A DNA stretch of 64,000 bases from CANIGN01 sp041391385 (GTDB lineage Bacteria > Bdellovibrionota > UBA2428), in the NCBI GenBank assembly GCA_041391385.1, contig JAWKOD010000002.1, positions 62,001 through 126,000 of the forward strand, written 5' to 3'. The stretch's first letter is position 1. The number at the start of each line of letters is the position of its first letter. A program made the position numbers and the translations under genes. The notes beneath the pieces were generated by a model. The model was not told the origin of the DNA. It ran no database searches and saw only the letters and a program-made list of their open reading frames with translations. Of the stretch, positions 41,871 through 49,931 are shown in pieces.

Positions 41871-43501
41871 CGAATCAATTTATAACGCATTTTTCTTGCG
41901 AATTGTACCAAGAAAAAGAGCGCTGTGAAGAGGCCCATGGAATTGCCTCCAAATGGATTGCCGCCACCAGGTCCTGGGTTCATGATGCTACCGCAACCAG
42001 CAGCTGCACCAGAATCGCTATTTGAGCTGTAAGTGGAGTAACTTGCGTTTGTTGCTGCGGGTAAGAGGCCTGATCCCGAAGCGCCGTCAGCAGCTTGAAA
42101 AGAGTTGATCGCGTGAGCGTAACCTTCTGCTCGGTTTTTGTTTCCGAGGATTTTAGTACTTCCATTCATAGGAACAACAGCATTCTGAAGAATAAGTTCT
42201 TTTACATCAAATGCATTGAGGTCTTCGTTCACAGCTCTTACAACAGCAGCTATTCCAGCTACGATTGGAGAGGCCATTGAGGTACCGCTTTTAGGTACGA
42301 ATTTATTACTTGAAGAACCTGCCACATGATAAGCGTTTGCACTGAGCATTCCGCCAAAGAGGAACCATGTAGACCCAACGGCTGCAACGTCTACGCCTTG
42401 TGTGCCGTAGTTTGAGAAGTAAGAAAGTGCGATTTCATCAAGACTTCCGTTTGAGTAATGGTAAGTCGTAATGGAGTTAACCGAGATAAGTCCAGGGATA
42501 GCGGAATTGAGTGCTGCTGGAAAAAACGGAGTGCTATCAATGTTTGAAGATTCGTTTCCTGCAGCCGCAACTAAAACGATGTCGTGGTTATAGAGATCAA
42601 CAAGTGTTTCATAAAGAGCTTGTGAGTAAGATTCAGCACCTTCAGAACCCCAGCTCATGTTAACCACTTGAGCGCCTCTAGACATTGCATAGTTGAGCGC
42701 TTGAATGGCTCCTGAAGTTGTTCCGCAAAGGCCACTTCCGCAGTTATAAAAAAAGCGAATAGGAAGGACTTGGATATTCTTCGCTTCGTTGTAGCCCATT
42801 GCAATTGCTTGATCGCGAACGATCTTAATAAGACCAGCTACGTGTGAGCCGTGATCGTAAACATCTTGTACGTCACCGTTTAATATTCCTTGTGCGGTGC
42901 TGGCACCGTAGTAATCGTCAATGAATCCATTTCCATCGTTATCAATACCATCGTTAGGGGTCTCTCCACTGTTAGTAGAAAGAAAAGGCATTAGGTAGGG
43001 GTGGTCGAGGTCAATCCCTGTGTCGATAACAGCGACTAGAAGAGGAGTTCCAGTAGCAGTGTCTGTATAAGCGGGGTTTGAAGCTGTAAGTCCAAGAGTA
43101 TTTAAATAAGGAGAGTTTGCAGGTTTTGCACCGTAGTTGTCTGACTCTGCAATTTTAATTTCTTTATCTTCTTCTATATAAGCAACTGTGTTGTTGTCAG
43201 CTACAGCAGCTTCTACTTCTTCTTTAGTTCCTTCTGCGATCATCACGTTAACGTTTTCTAGTGCAGTCGCTTTAACGTTTGTCTCGTTATTTACTTTGTC
43301 GGCAAGATTTGTGAGGTTTTGTTGTTTCGCAAAGGCTCTTAAAAAGGGGTGGAGGTTGTTTTGGGGTTTAAAACGAACAATAAATTTGTTGTTTTGGGCA
43401 AAAGCTGTTGAAGCTGTTAGCGCGAGGAAGAGCACGATGAAGTTAGCACGACACAAGATACGTTCCACATAAGAGTAGATGCAAAGTTGGGGCCGAGTCA
43501 T
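41864..43501 (-). CDS. secreted subtilisin-like serine protease (S8) with sorting-type tail
   Basis: This is a 545-aa exported protease. The signal peptide ends near STAFA|Q (residue 35); an I9-type propeptide follows (KFIVRFKP to about 115). The catalytic triad is D160 in VAVIDTGIDLDHP, H217 in YDHGSHVAGL and S408 in SGTSMASPIVAG, with oxyanion N316 in AAAGNES. Asp/Asn-rich DGIDNDGNGFIDD at about 184-196 is a likely calcium site. The C-terminus has a Ser/Gly linker, Cys503, a short hydrophobic helix (about 522-535) and the basic ARKMRYK, a plan like MYXO-CTERM tails. No Shine-Dalgarno is seen; an internal GTG at 43468 is an alternative start. Confidence 0.92.
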   Translation of the reverse strand: MTRPQLCIYSYVERILCRANFIVLFLALTASTAFAQNNKFIVRFKPQNNLHPFLRAFAKQQNLTNLADKVNNETNVKATALENVNVMIAEGTKEEVEAAVADNNTVAYIEEDKEIKIAESDNYGAKPANSPYLNTLGLTASNPAYTDTATGTPLLVAVIDTGIDLDHPYLMPFLSTNSGETPNDGIDNDGNGFIDDYYGASTAQGILNGDVQDVYDHGSHVAGLIKIVRDQAIAMGYNEAKNIQVLPIRFFYNCGSGLCGTTSGAIQALNYAMSRGAQVVNMSWGSEGAESYSQALYETLVDLYNHDIVLVAAAGNESSNIDSTPFFPAALNSAIPGLISVNSITTYHYSNGSLDEIALSYFSNYGTQGVDVAAVGSTWFLFGGMLSANAYHVAGSSSNKFVPKSGTSMASPIVAGIAAVVRAVNEDLNAFDVKELILQNAVVPMNGSTKILGNKNRAEGYAHAINSFQAADGASGSGLLPAATNASYSTYSSNSDSGAAAGCGSIMNPGPGGGNPFGGNSMGLFTALFFLVQFARKMRYKLIRC

Positions 43502-43579
43502 GCTAATATAAATGTCGGATTTTTAAGGATATTTGCCTGTTATTTCTGTGTTAAGATTGGCGTTTTATGTCAAAAAGAC

Positions 43580-43603
43580 GATCAATTTTATTCAAAATTG
43601 ATC
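43580..43603. repeat. perfect 10-bp inverted repeat, operator-like
   Basis: GATCAATTTT (43580-43589) and AAAATTGATC (43594-43603) are perfect inverted copies around a 4-base spacer, in the gap between the divergent protease operon and the HEAT-repeat gene. A further copy of the half-site, AAATTGATC, is at 43633-43641. The AT-rich composition and central position suit a regulator-binding site better than a terminator. Confidence 0.5.
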
Positions 43604-43667
43604 CAAGATATTGATATTATTTAAGCGTCAGCAAATTGATCATGTAAAAATCCTTGCCGAAATTAAC

Positions 43668-43697
43668 TTGTTTTGAACAATTAAGGAAGTTTATGAT
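43668..43697 (+). promoter_or_regulatory. possible promoter of the HEAT-repeat gene
   Basis: TTGTTT (43668-43673) and TATGAT (43692-43697; five of six consensus bases) are 18 bases apart. The ATG is at 43706, eight bases after the hexamer, so the mRNA would be nearly leaderless; no Shine-Dalgarno is present. Confidence 0.28.
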
Positions 43698-43705
43698 CGG
43701 CACCC

Positions 43706-44599
43706 ATGACGGATAACAAAAACATTGAAAAACCCAAGTCACCAGCTGCTTCACATATGCTTTGGTTTTTCCTTTTACCGGCATTTGGTTTTTTAGGTTG
43801 GGCTACTTATCAATTAGTTAATGGCATGGCTAACAAGAAGCCCGAGAGTTCACTTGTCGAAAAAGCACGAGCCATAGAAAAAGGACGCTCTGATGGAGAT
43901 AGATGGAAAGCTGCTTATGCCCTTGCTGAAGAATTGTTAAAAAAATCTAAAGAAGGAACTTATCAGCAATTACCTCAAAAAGAGAAAAGTGAAATCCTTT
44001 CTGCATTAACGAGTCTTATAAAACAACACAAAGACGATATTCGTTTAAAGAAGTATCTTATCTTAACTACCGGTAGACTAGGAGATAAAGAGGCTCTTCC
44101 CTTATTAAGAACAGGCTTAACAGATGCTGATGCAGATTTACGCTTTTATAGCGGATGGGGATATTTGGAAACTCTTTCTGCAAACCCAGAGAGTATTCAA
44201 GACAAAGATAAATTTGAGATTAGATCATGGCTTGATCGAGAGGATAATGCCTTGAAGAAAATCGCTACCTCATTCTTGGTTCAGCACGACCCTGAGGCAT
44301 TGCCTAAGGTAGTAAGTCTTTTGAAAGATAAAGATAAAGAAGTGCAATGGAACACGGCCGTTGCGCTGTCGAGTGTTGGAAAAAGTGAAGGAAAAGAAAA
44401 ACTAAAAGAAATTTTTGTTCTTCAAAACCTACGTGATTTTGGGTTTCGTTCGGCTAAAGACATGGAACAACTCTTAAAGGCTGCCAAGGTTGCCGCTCTT
44501 AAATTAGACGATAAAGATGTTCTAGCTAAGATGGAAACATTAAAGAAAAGTGCGAACCTTGAAACTCCCGAAGGCAAGGCAATTAAGAACGCGCTTTAA
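43706..44599 (+). CDS. membrane-anchored HEAT-repeat protein
   Basis: This is a 297-aa protein with one hydrophobic helix near residues 18-41 (LWFFLLPAFGFLGW...) and a soluble part made of HEAT-like helix pairs, for example EALPLLRTGLTDADADLRFY and ALPKVVSLLKDKDKEVQWNTA. A short cytoplasmic N-terminus is followed by the repeat part, probably periplasmic. It is likely a protein-binding scaffold; partners are unknown. It converges with a secreted protein gene at 44609. Confidence 0.8.
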   Translation: MTDNKNIEKPKSPAASHMLWFFLLPAFGFLGWATYQLVNGMANKKPESSLVEKARAIEKGRSDGDRWKAAYALAEELLKKSKEGTYQQLPQKEKSEILSALTSLIKQHKDDIRLKKYLILTTGRLGDKEALPLLRTGLTDADADLRFYSGWGYLETLSANPESIQDKDKFEIRSWLDREDNALKKIATSFLVQHDPEALPKVVSLLKDKDKEVQWNTAVALSSVGKSEGKEKLKEIFVLQNLRDFGFRSAKDMEQLLKAAKVAALKLDDKDVLAKMETLKKSANLETPEGKAIKNAL

Positions 44600-44608
44600 T
44601 CGTTTGGA

Positions 44609-45118
44609 TTAATGAGGCTTTGAGCTGGCGCTACTTTGTGCACCACCTTGAGCACCTTGGCTAGAGGAACTACTTTCAGGACTTCCAGCGAGCTCAAAAA
44701 TACAATCGAGCAACCAATCGCGAGCAGGCTTATTGCCCTCTTTCGCCTTACAGCTGCCAAGATATTTCGCATCCCCACCGCTTTGATGTAAAGATAGGCC
44801 CGCTTTATCTACGACAACTGTTCTGCAGTTTAAATCGTAGTTGTCCGGATCTTTCACTACTTCTGTATGAGTGCAAGTAGTTTTTCCCTCTTTATAACTT
44901 TTAACAACAGTATCAATTTTTGTTTGAATGTCAGTGGGGCAGCTTTTTTCTTGGAATTCACTAATGAACTTACAAAACACATTACGCGTGAAAACCGCAA
45001 GGTCATTATCCGTTAAGGTGCCAAGACGGACCGTAACTGTGTTTTTAAGGGATTCACCTTGTAAATAGGTAATGAAGAGAGAAAATGTTAAGAAAATTCC
45101 TAAAACACGAAAGGGCAT
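44609..45118 (-). CDS. exported hypothetical protein
   Basis: This 169-aa protein has an N-terminal hydrophobic segment (VLGIFLTFSLFITYLQG), probably a signal peptide cleaved before ESLKN. The mature part contains six cysteines (FCKF, SCPT, TCTH, NCRT, SCKA, DCIF), suggesting three disulfides, and ends in a Ser/Gln/Gly-rich low-complexity tail. No family recognised. Confidence 0.72.
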   Translation of the reverse strand: MPFRVLGIFLTFSLFITYLQGESLKNTVTVRLGTLTDNDLAVFTRNVFCKFISEFQEKSCPTDIQTKIDTVVKSYKEGKTTCTHTEVVKDPDNYDLNCRTVVVDKAGLSLHQSGGDAKYLGSCKAKEGNKPARDWLLDCIFELAGSPESSSSSQGAQGGAQSSASSKPH

Positions 45119-45159
45119 ATATTTAGGATAACAGAAATTCCTTTAAAAAAACTTTTTGC

Positions 45160-45555
45160 TTAAGTGCCGAATTTAGAGCCCTTTTTAAATATAAGAGATT
45201 GCTTTGCGTCTTCCAGACCATCTAAAACCCACTCTTCTTCGCTAGAGGCGAGATTTTTCTTAAGCACAGCGGTGCCACGTGTTTCTCGTTGAATGAATTC
45301 TCCATCCGAAAAGGTCTCGTTATATTTAAGAACATATTTTATTTTTAGAATGTTGGGGGCTTCTGTAATTTTGAGAATTTTTAAATCAGGCTTAGTGGCC
45401 GCTTTGTTTTGCTTGAGTTCTTTGTCGGCTAAAGCGTAAAAGGCTTTTTCAAAAGACTGAAAACGTGTGCTTTTAGTTTTGATTTCTTGAGTTGCCTGTT
45501 GGTGACTGCAGGCAGTGCACCAGAGGAGAAAAAGTAGGGGTTTAAGCCTTTTCAC
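45160..45555 (-). CDS. predicted lipoprotein
   Basis: From a GTG at 45555 the product is 131 aa with a good type II signal: KRLKPLLFLLWCTAC, then SHQQ. An upstream TTG at 45591 would add 12 residues that spoil the signal, so the GTG is preferred although no strong Shine-Dalgarno is seen. The mature domain is small and beta-rich, ending EEWVLDGLEDAKQSLIF, similar in feel to nuclear-transport-factor-like folds; this is a guess. Function unknown. Confidence 0.65.
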   Translation of the reverse strand: MKRLKPLLFLLWCTACSHQQATQEIKTKSTRFQSFEKAFYALADKELKQNKAATKPDLKILKITEAPNILKIKYVLKYNETFSDGEFIQRETRGTAVLKKNLASSEEEWVLDGLEDAKQSLIFKKGSKFGT

Positions 45556-45662
45556 AAAGCTTAAGGTGCAAAATCTATGCGCAATCAGCAAATATCAATT
45601 CTTTATATTAAGTTTTATATGCAGGTTTAGTGCCACAACGGGCGCTATTTTGCTAAAATCGT

Positions 45663-45908
45663 CTATTCTTTGGACGAGCTTTTTTTATAATAGTGGCCCA
45701 TGGGGAGGCCCTTTTCTCCAGGGGCCATTTGATAGCGGTCGTCTACATTGTCCCCGTCTTTATCAATAAAGTTACGAATGGCAATGGACCCTGGGGGCAT
45801 AAAGAGAAAGTCTCCGTAGCCCTTTGCTTGAATGGGTTGAGGTTTGTCTGAGTGTGCGCAAGAAGCAGCAAGGAGAGTAGTGAGAAGTAAAAAGAAATAT
45901 TTTTTCAT
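45663..45908 (-). CDS. small predicted lipoprotein with acidic Ca-loop-like motif
   Basis: This is an 81-aa protein with a clear lipoprotein signal, KKYFFLLLTTLLAASC. The mature part is about 65 residues and includes DKDGDNVDDRYQ, which resembles the calcium loops of dockerin, thrombospondin type 3 and EF-hand repeats. It is followed by a basic KKSSSKE end. Only one loop is present. It lies eight bases after the carboxyltransferase gene on the same strand. Confidence 0.7.
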   Translation of the reverse strand: MKKYFFLLLTTLLAASCAHSDKPQPIQAKGYGDFLFMPPGSIAIRNFIDKDGDNVDDRYQMAPGEKGLPMGHYYKKSSSKE

Positions 45909-45916
45909 AAATTATT

Positions 45917-47443
45917 TTAAACGGGGATAACTCCATGTTTACGTGGGTAGTAGTTTAAATTCTTGCTGGAATAAAAATCAAAACGTTTTGATAAAACATC
46001 CCTTAAATCTTTTGAGTCAACAACGTCATCTACAATAAGTTCACTGGCGAGTTTTCTTAGATTGATATCTTTGTCGTACTCAGCCTTTTTCTCTTCGATG
46101 AATTTTTTTCGCTCTTCGCCTTCAAGTTCTTTGATTTTGTTGTAGTAAACTGCGTTCACAGCGGGGTCAGCTCCCATAACTGCGATTTGTCCACTTGCTA
46201 GCGCAAGAGTGCAGTCGGGGTCAAAGCCTGGGCCGCACATTGCATAGAGACCAGCACCAAAAGCTTTTCTCACAACAACGCAAATCTTAGGAACGGTTGC
46301 TTCGCTCATGGCGTAAACCATTTTAGCTCCGTGTCGGATGATCCCCGCTTTCTCGACCTGCGATCCAATCATAAAGCCTGGAACGTCAGCCAAGAAGAGA
46401 AGGGGAATTGAAAACGCATCACAAAGAAAAATAAATCGCGCCGCTTTGTCGGCAGAGTCTACGAATATGACTCCACCTTTTGTTTTGGGCTGGTTGGCGA
46501 TGATGCCCACAGATTTTCCGTTAATTCTGGCAAAGCCTGTGATGATTTCTTTGGCAAAAAGCCGTTTCATTTCAAAAAATGAATTGGCATCGACGAGCGA
46601 TTCAATAATCTTTTGCATATCATAAGCTTGAACGGGGTTAGCGGGAAGAATCTTTTCAAGCAGAAGCTCTTGTGCAGGTTTTTCACTTTTTAATTGGGGA
46701 AGCGGTGACTTAAAATTTTGTGGAAAATAACTTATGTATTTTTTAGCAAGCTCTAGGGCCTCGTCTTCGTTTGCCGCTAAAACATCCCCGACTCCACTTG
46801 TTGAGCAATGCATTCTAGCGCCACCCATTTCTTCTAGAGTCACTTTTTCTCCAATGACAGATTCTGCCATACGCGGACTTCCAAGATACATAGAGGCGTT
46901 TTTTTCTACCATGATCACAACATCACAAAAGGCTGGAACATAAGCGCCGCCAGCGGCACTTGGTCCAAAGAGCACACAGATTTGTGGAACGTGTCCGGAG
47001 AGTCGGCACTGCATATTGAATATTTTTCCTGCACCTCTGCGACCTGGAAACATTAAAACTTGATCTGTAATTCGTGCGCCCGCAGAATCAATAAGGTAGT
47101 AAATCGGAATACTGAGTTTGCCAGCTTGTTCTTGTAGGCGAATCATTTTTTCAACTGTGTGAACTCCCCAAGAACCAGCTTTGACCGTAGAGTCGTTTGC
47201 GACAATTCCCACAGAGACTCCGCCAACTTTTGCAAAGCCTGTGATAACTCCATCGGCAGGCAGTCCTGAAGCTTCGCAATTTGCGAAAATGCCTTCTTCA
47301 ATCCAAGAGTCTTTGTCGATGAGCTTTTCAATACGTTCACGGGCAAAGTATTTGCCAGCAGCTTTGTTTTTCTCATGATATTTTACTTCTCCACCCGCGA
47401 GGATTTGCGTGCGTTCTTTTGACCAGTTTTCTTCGATTGACAT
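45917..47443 (-). CDS. acyl-CoA carboxylase carboxyltransferase subunit (MCC/PCC beta)
   Basis: This is a 508-aa carboxyltransferase with two crotonase-like halves. The N half shows SAGARITDQV and FGPSAAGGAYVPAFCD; the C half shows QPKTKGGVIFVDSADKAARF, DVPGFMIGSQVEK and AFGAGLYAMCGPGFDPD. It transfers carboxyl from biotin to an acyl-CoA. HMG-CoA lyase and hydratase genes close by suggest 3-methylcrotonyl-CoA (leucine breakdown), though propionyl-CoA or geranyl-CoA enzymes look similar. I use the ATG at 47443; a TTG at 47479 is also in frame. A biotin carboxylase gene is not in the window. Confidence 0.9.
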   Translation of the reverse strand: MSIEENWSKERTQILAGGEVKYHEKNKAAGKYFARERIEKLIDKDSWIEEGIFANCEASGLPADGVITGFAKVGGVSVGIVANDSTVKAGSWGVHTVEKMIRLQEQAGKLSIPIYYLIDSAGARITDQVLMFPGRRGAGKIFNMQCRLSGHVPQICVLFGPSAAGGAYVPAFCDVVIMVEKNASMYLGSPRMAESVIGEKVTLEEMGGARMHCSTSGVGDVLAANEDEALELAKKYISYFPQNFKSPLPQLKSEKPAQELLLEKILPANPVQAYDMQKIIESLVDANSFFEMKRLFAKEIITGFARINGKSVGIIANQPKTKGGVIFVDSADKAARFIFLCDAFSIPLLFLADVPGFMIGSQVEKAGIIRHGAKMVYAMSEATVPKICVVVRKAFGAGLYAMCGPGFDPDCTLALASGQIAVMGADPAVNAVYYNKIKELEGEERKKFIEEKKAEYDKDINLRKLASELIVDDVVDSKDLRDVLSKRFDFYSSKNLNYYPRKHGVIPV

Positions 47444-47502
47444 GTCATCAGGTGTAAAACCGCCTCGTCTTAGAGGCAAGCTTTAAGTCTTTTGCTTAGG
47501 GT

Positions 47503-47967
47503 TTACTCGTCGCGCAAGAAATCAGAAACTGTCTTACTCATGGGAGCCTCTAGGGGAGTGGGGAAGAATCCTTCAATCTCGGCGAGGCTGCTTTGGAGAT
47601 CGGCGTAAGCATCAAAGCTTCTTAAGAGTCGTCGTCTGATCTCTTGAGACGTTCTGATAAAAGCTCCCCGTTCTGTTGTTAAACTTTTTTCGAGCATCGC
47701 AATGTAGATATGTATTTTCTTTTTTTCGTACATGAGTGCATCAAGGAGATATTCTTCAAGTCGAGCTTCACGTGCTTCTTTGGAGGAACGCATAAACTTG
47801 TCTCTACTGCGGCTGTTTTTTTCGGCTATATCCACAAGCTCTTGGTATTCAGGATAAAGATAAAGAGCGTTTTTGCACTTCGAGGCTTCGGCTTTGGATG
47901 TGAAAATGAAAAGAAAAAGAAAAATGCCCAAGAGCATGTTTAAGAAAAGAGAACGCCTCACACTCAT
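47503..47967 (-). CDS. exported helical hypothetical protein
   Basis: This is a 154-aa protein with an N-terminal signal (RRSLFLNMLLGIFLFLFIFTSKAEA, cleaved before SKCKN by prediction). The mature part is rich in Glu, Arg and Lys and is probably a helical bundle or coiled coil. I choose the ATG at 47967 with AGGA upstream; a GTG at 47979 also fits. It lies between the hydratase and carboxyltransferase genes, an odd place for an envelope protein. No family recognised. Confidence 0.68.
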   Translation of the reverse strand: MSVRRSLFLNMLLGIFLFLFIFTSKAEASKCKNALYLYPEYQELVDIAEKNSRSRDKFMRSSKEAREARLEEYLLDALMYEKKKIHIYIAMLEKSLTTERGAFIRTSQEIRRRLLRSFDAYADLQSSLAEIEGFFPTPLEAPMSKTVSDFLRDE

Positions 47968-48052
47968 TTGATCCTGCACCCTGCTTATGAGTTTTAGAGG
48001 CTGCGGCTAGAGGATAAAACCTAATAGATCTTAAATGCTCTTAGAGCGCATT

Positions 48053-48832
48053 TTAATGGCCTTTGTACGCGGGGCTGCGCTTTTCTATAAAAGCTTTAAG
48101 GCCTTCGATTCTGTCTTCACTGCTTAGAAGTCGCATATAGCATGCACGTTCAACATCTATGGCTTCTTCTATAGAAAGAGATCGTCCGCTTGAAATAGCT
48201 TCTTTAGCAAAGCGTAGAGCAAGAGGCCCTTTTAGAACGAGTTCACCTGCCCAATGAAGTGCTTTTTTCCATGGATCGGGGCTAGTTGTATGAACGAGCC
48301 CTTCTTTGTGCGCGTCCTGGCTATTTAATTTTTCTGCGAGAAAAATCATTCTTTTAGATTTAGCTTCTCCTACGATTCGGGTTAAGCGTTGTGTTCCGCC
48401 AGCTCCCGGAATGATGGCAAGATTAACTTCAGTGAGTCCCATGGAGGCTGCGACATGAGCAACTCTTAAGTCACAGGCAAGTGCCAATTCGAGGCCGCCA
48501 CCAAAGGCAATACCTTCCATAACGGCAATGGTTGGTGTGGGAAAATCATCCAGGATGCCCATTAAGAGTTTTAATTTATCGAGAGTTTGCACGACTTTTT
48601 CTTCAGTCATCGCCATACGTTCTTTTAAGTCAGCGCCTGCGCAGAAAGCTTTGTGGTTTGACGAGCCTAAGAGCAAGCATCGGATTTTTCCTTCTGTTGC
48701 CTCTTTAGCGAGTTCTTTAAGTGTTAGGGTAAGCTCATCAATAAGATCCCAACTCAGAGCATTTAGTTTTTCTGGTCGATTGAGTTTAAGAGAGCAAATG
48801 TGGTTGTCGCGTTCAATAATGAGTTGGGTCAT
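48053..48832 (-). CDS. enoyl-CoA hydratase, methylglutaconyl-CoA hydratase-like
   Basis: This is a 259-aa crotonase-family protein. The oxyanion-hole segments are NHKAFCAGADLKER and GIAFGGGLELALACDLRV; the LAIIPGAGGTQRLTRIVG stretch holds the catalytic Glu region position and resembles AUH/LiuC hydratases. With HMG-CoA lyase immediately upstream (ATGA overlap) it fits 3-methylglutaconyl-CoA hydration in leucine degradation. General fatty-acid hydratase activity cannot be excluded. Confidence 0.85.
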   Translation of the reverse strand: MTQLIIERDNHICSLKLNRPEKLNALSWDLIDELTLTLKELAKEATEGKIRCLLLGSSNHKAFCAGADLKERMAMTEEKVVQTLDKLKLLMGILDDFPTPTIAVMEGIAFGGGLELALACDLRVAHVAASMGLTEVNLAIIPGAGGTQRLTRIVGEAKSKRMIFLAEKLNSQDAHKEGLVHTTSPDPWKKALHWAGELVLKGPLALRFAKEAISSGRSLSIEEAIDVERACYMRLLSSEDRIEGLKAFIEKRSPAYKGH

Positions 48833-49722
48833 CGCGTCCTCAGTGTTTGTAGAATTTTAGAAGGAAGTTTTTTATTAAGATTTTTCTCAAGTTCGAGAGA
48901 GGCTTGGGCAATTTTACGAAGCGAAATGTTTGTTAGTTTAGACTGACTTTGTAAAAGATATAAAAGATCTTCAGTGGCTAGATTGCCTGTTGCGCCAGGA
49001 GCATAGGGGCAGCCGCCTGCGCCCCCTAAGCTAGAGTCAAATTGAGTAAAGCCGTGTTCCATTGCGAAATAAGTATTTAAAAGCGCAGTGCCGCGCGTGT
49101 CGTGATAATGAAGAGAAAAGTTATCGGGAGAATAATTTTTAGTAAGTTCTCGGAAGATTTTCTTTAAGTTGCTGGGGTGGGCATGGCCCGTTGTATCGCT
49201 TAATGAAATATCTTTAATGCCAATATCTAAAAGATAGTCTACCCAGCGAAAAACTTGTGATGGAGAAATTTTACCCTCAAAGGGACAATAGACAAGTGTG
49301 GAAAGATACGCCCTACTTCGAGCCTTTCTGGGCACGCCTAAAGACATGGCTTTTAGGTGTTTTTTAAGTTCTTTGTGGGAACGGTTCACGTTTTTACGTG
49401 CAAATGTTTCGCTCGTAGCTGCAAAAAAAGAGAATCCTTCTACGCCCGAAGCGAGTGCGTTTTCGAGGCCGATTTCATTGGGAACAAAAGCCCAAAGACG
49501 TGCCTTCGGCCAACGTTTCTTTTTAAGAGGAAGGATTTTTTTAACAAGCTCAGCGGTTCCCGCCAGTTGAGGAATGGCGGTTTTTTTTACAAAGGAGCCC
49601 ACTTCAACGTCAGTGAGTCCAGCATCTAAAAGTGAAATTACAAGTTTGAATTTTTGCTCAAGCTTTAAAATTTTCTTCTCGTTCTGAAGCCCATCTCTTG
49701 GGCCAACCTCAAAAATCTTCAT
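48829..49722 (-). CDS. hydroxymethylglutaryl-CoA lyase
   Basis: This 297-aa TIM-barrel lyase splits HMG-CoA to acetoacetate and acetyl-CoA. Hallmarks are EVGPRDGLQNE at the N-terminus (metal Asp, catalytic Arg), DTTGHAHP, LHYHDTRGTALLNT with the metal histidines, and GGAGGCPYAPGATGN with the catalytic cysteine. It overlaps both the biotin carrier gene and the hydratase gene by ATGA, so the three are co-translated. Confidence 0.94.
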   Translation of the reverse strand: MKIFEVGPRDGLQNEKKILKLEQKFKLVISLLDAGLTDVEVGSFVKKTAIPQLAGTAELVKKILPLKKKRWPKARLWAFVPNEIGLENALASGVEGFSFFAATSETFARKNVNRSHKELKKHLKAMSLGVPRKARSRAYLSTLVYCPFEGKISPSQVFRWVDYLLDIGIKDISLSDTTGHAHPSNLKKIFRELTKNYSPDNFSLHYHDTRGTALLNTYFAMEHGFTQFDSSLGGAGGCPYAPGATGNLATEDLLYLLQSQSKLTNISLRKIAQASLELEKNLNKKLPSKILQTLRTR

Positions 49723-49931
49723 TCAAGAATGATAAGAACTTGCCCTTCTTGAATGAAGTCTTCGGGATTAACTTTAATCTCTTTAACCGTGCCCGAAAAA
49801 TCGGAACTAATCGACATTTCCATTTTCATGCTTTCAATTGAAAGAACGTCTTGTCCTTCGCTAACGACATCTCCATTTTTAACAAGGAGAGAGAGAACAG
49901 TTCCTGTCATGTTTGCTTTAATTTCTTTCAT
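49719..49931 (-). CDS. stand-alone biotinyl carrier protein
   Basis: This 70-aa protein is a single biotin/lipoyl attachment domain with the biotinylation motif ESMKMEM (K36) between two beta hammerheads. It should carry carboxybiotin between a biotin carboxylase and the carboxyltransferase at 45917-47443. The ATG at 49931 shares one base with the stop of the preceding outer-membrane protein gene (TAATG), and the HMG-CoA lyase gene overlaps its own stop. Confidence 0.92.
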   Translation of the reverse strand: MKEIKANMTGTVLSLLVKNGDVVSEGQDVLSIESMKMEMSISSDFSGTVKEIKVNPEDFIQEGQVLIILE

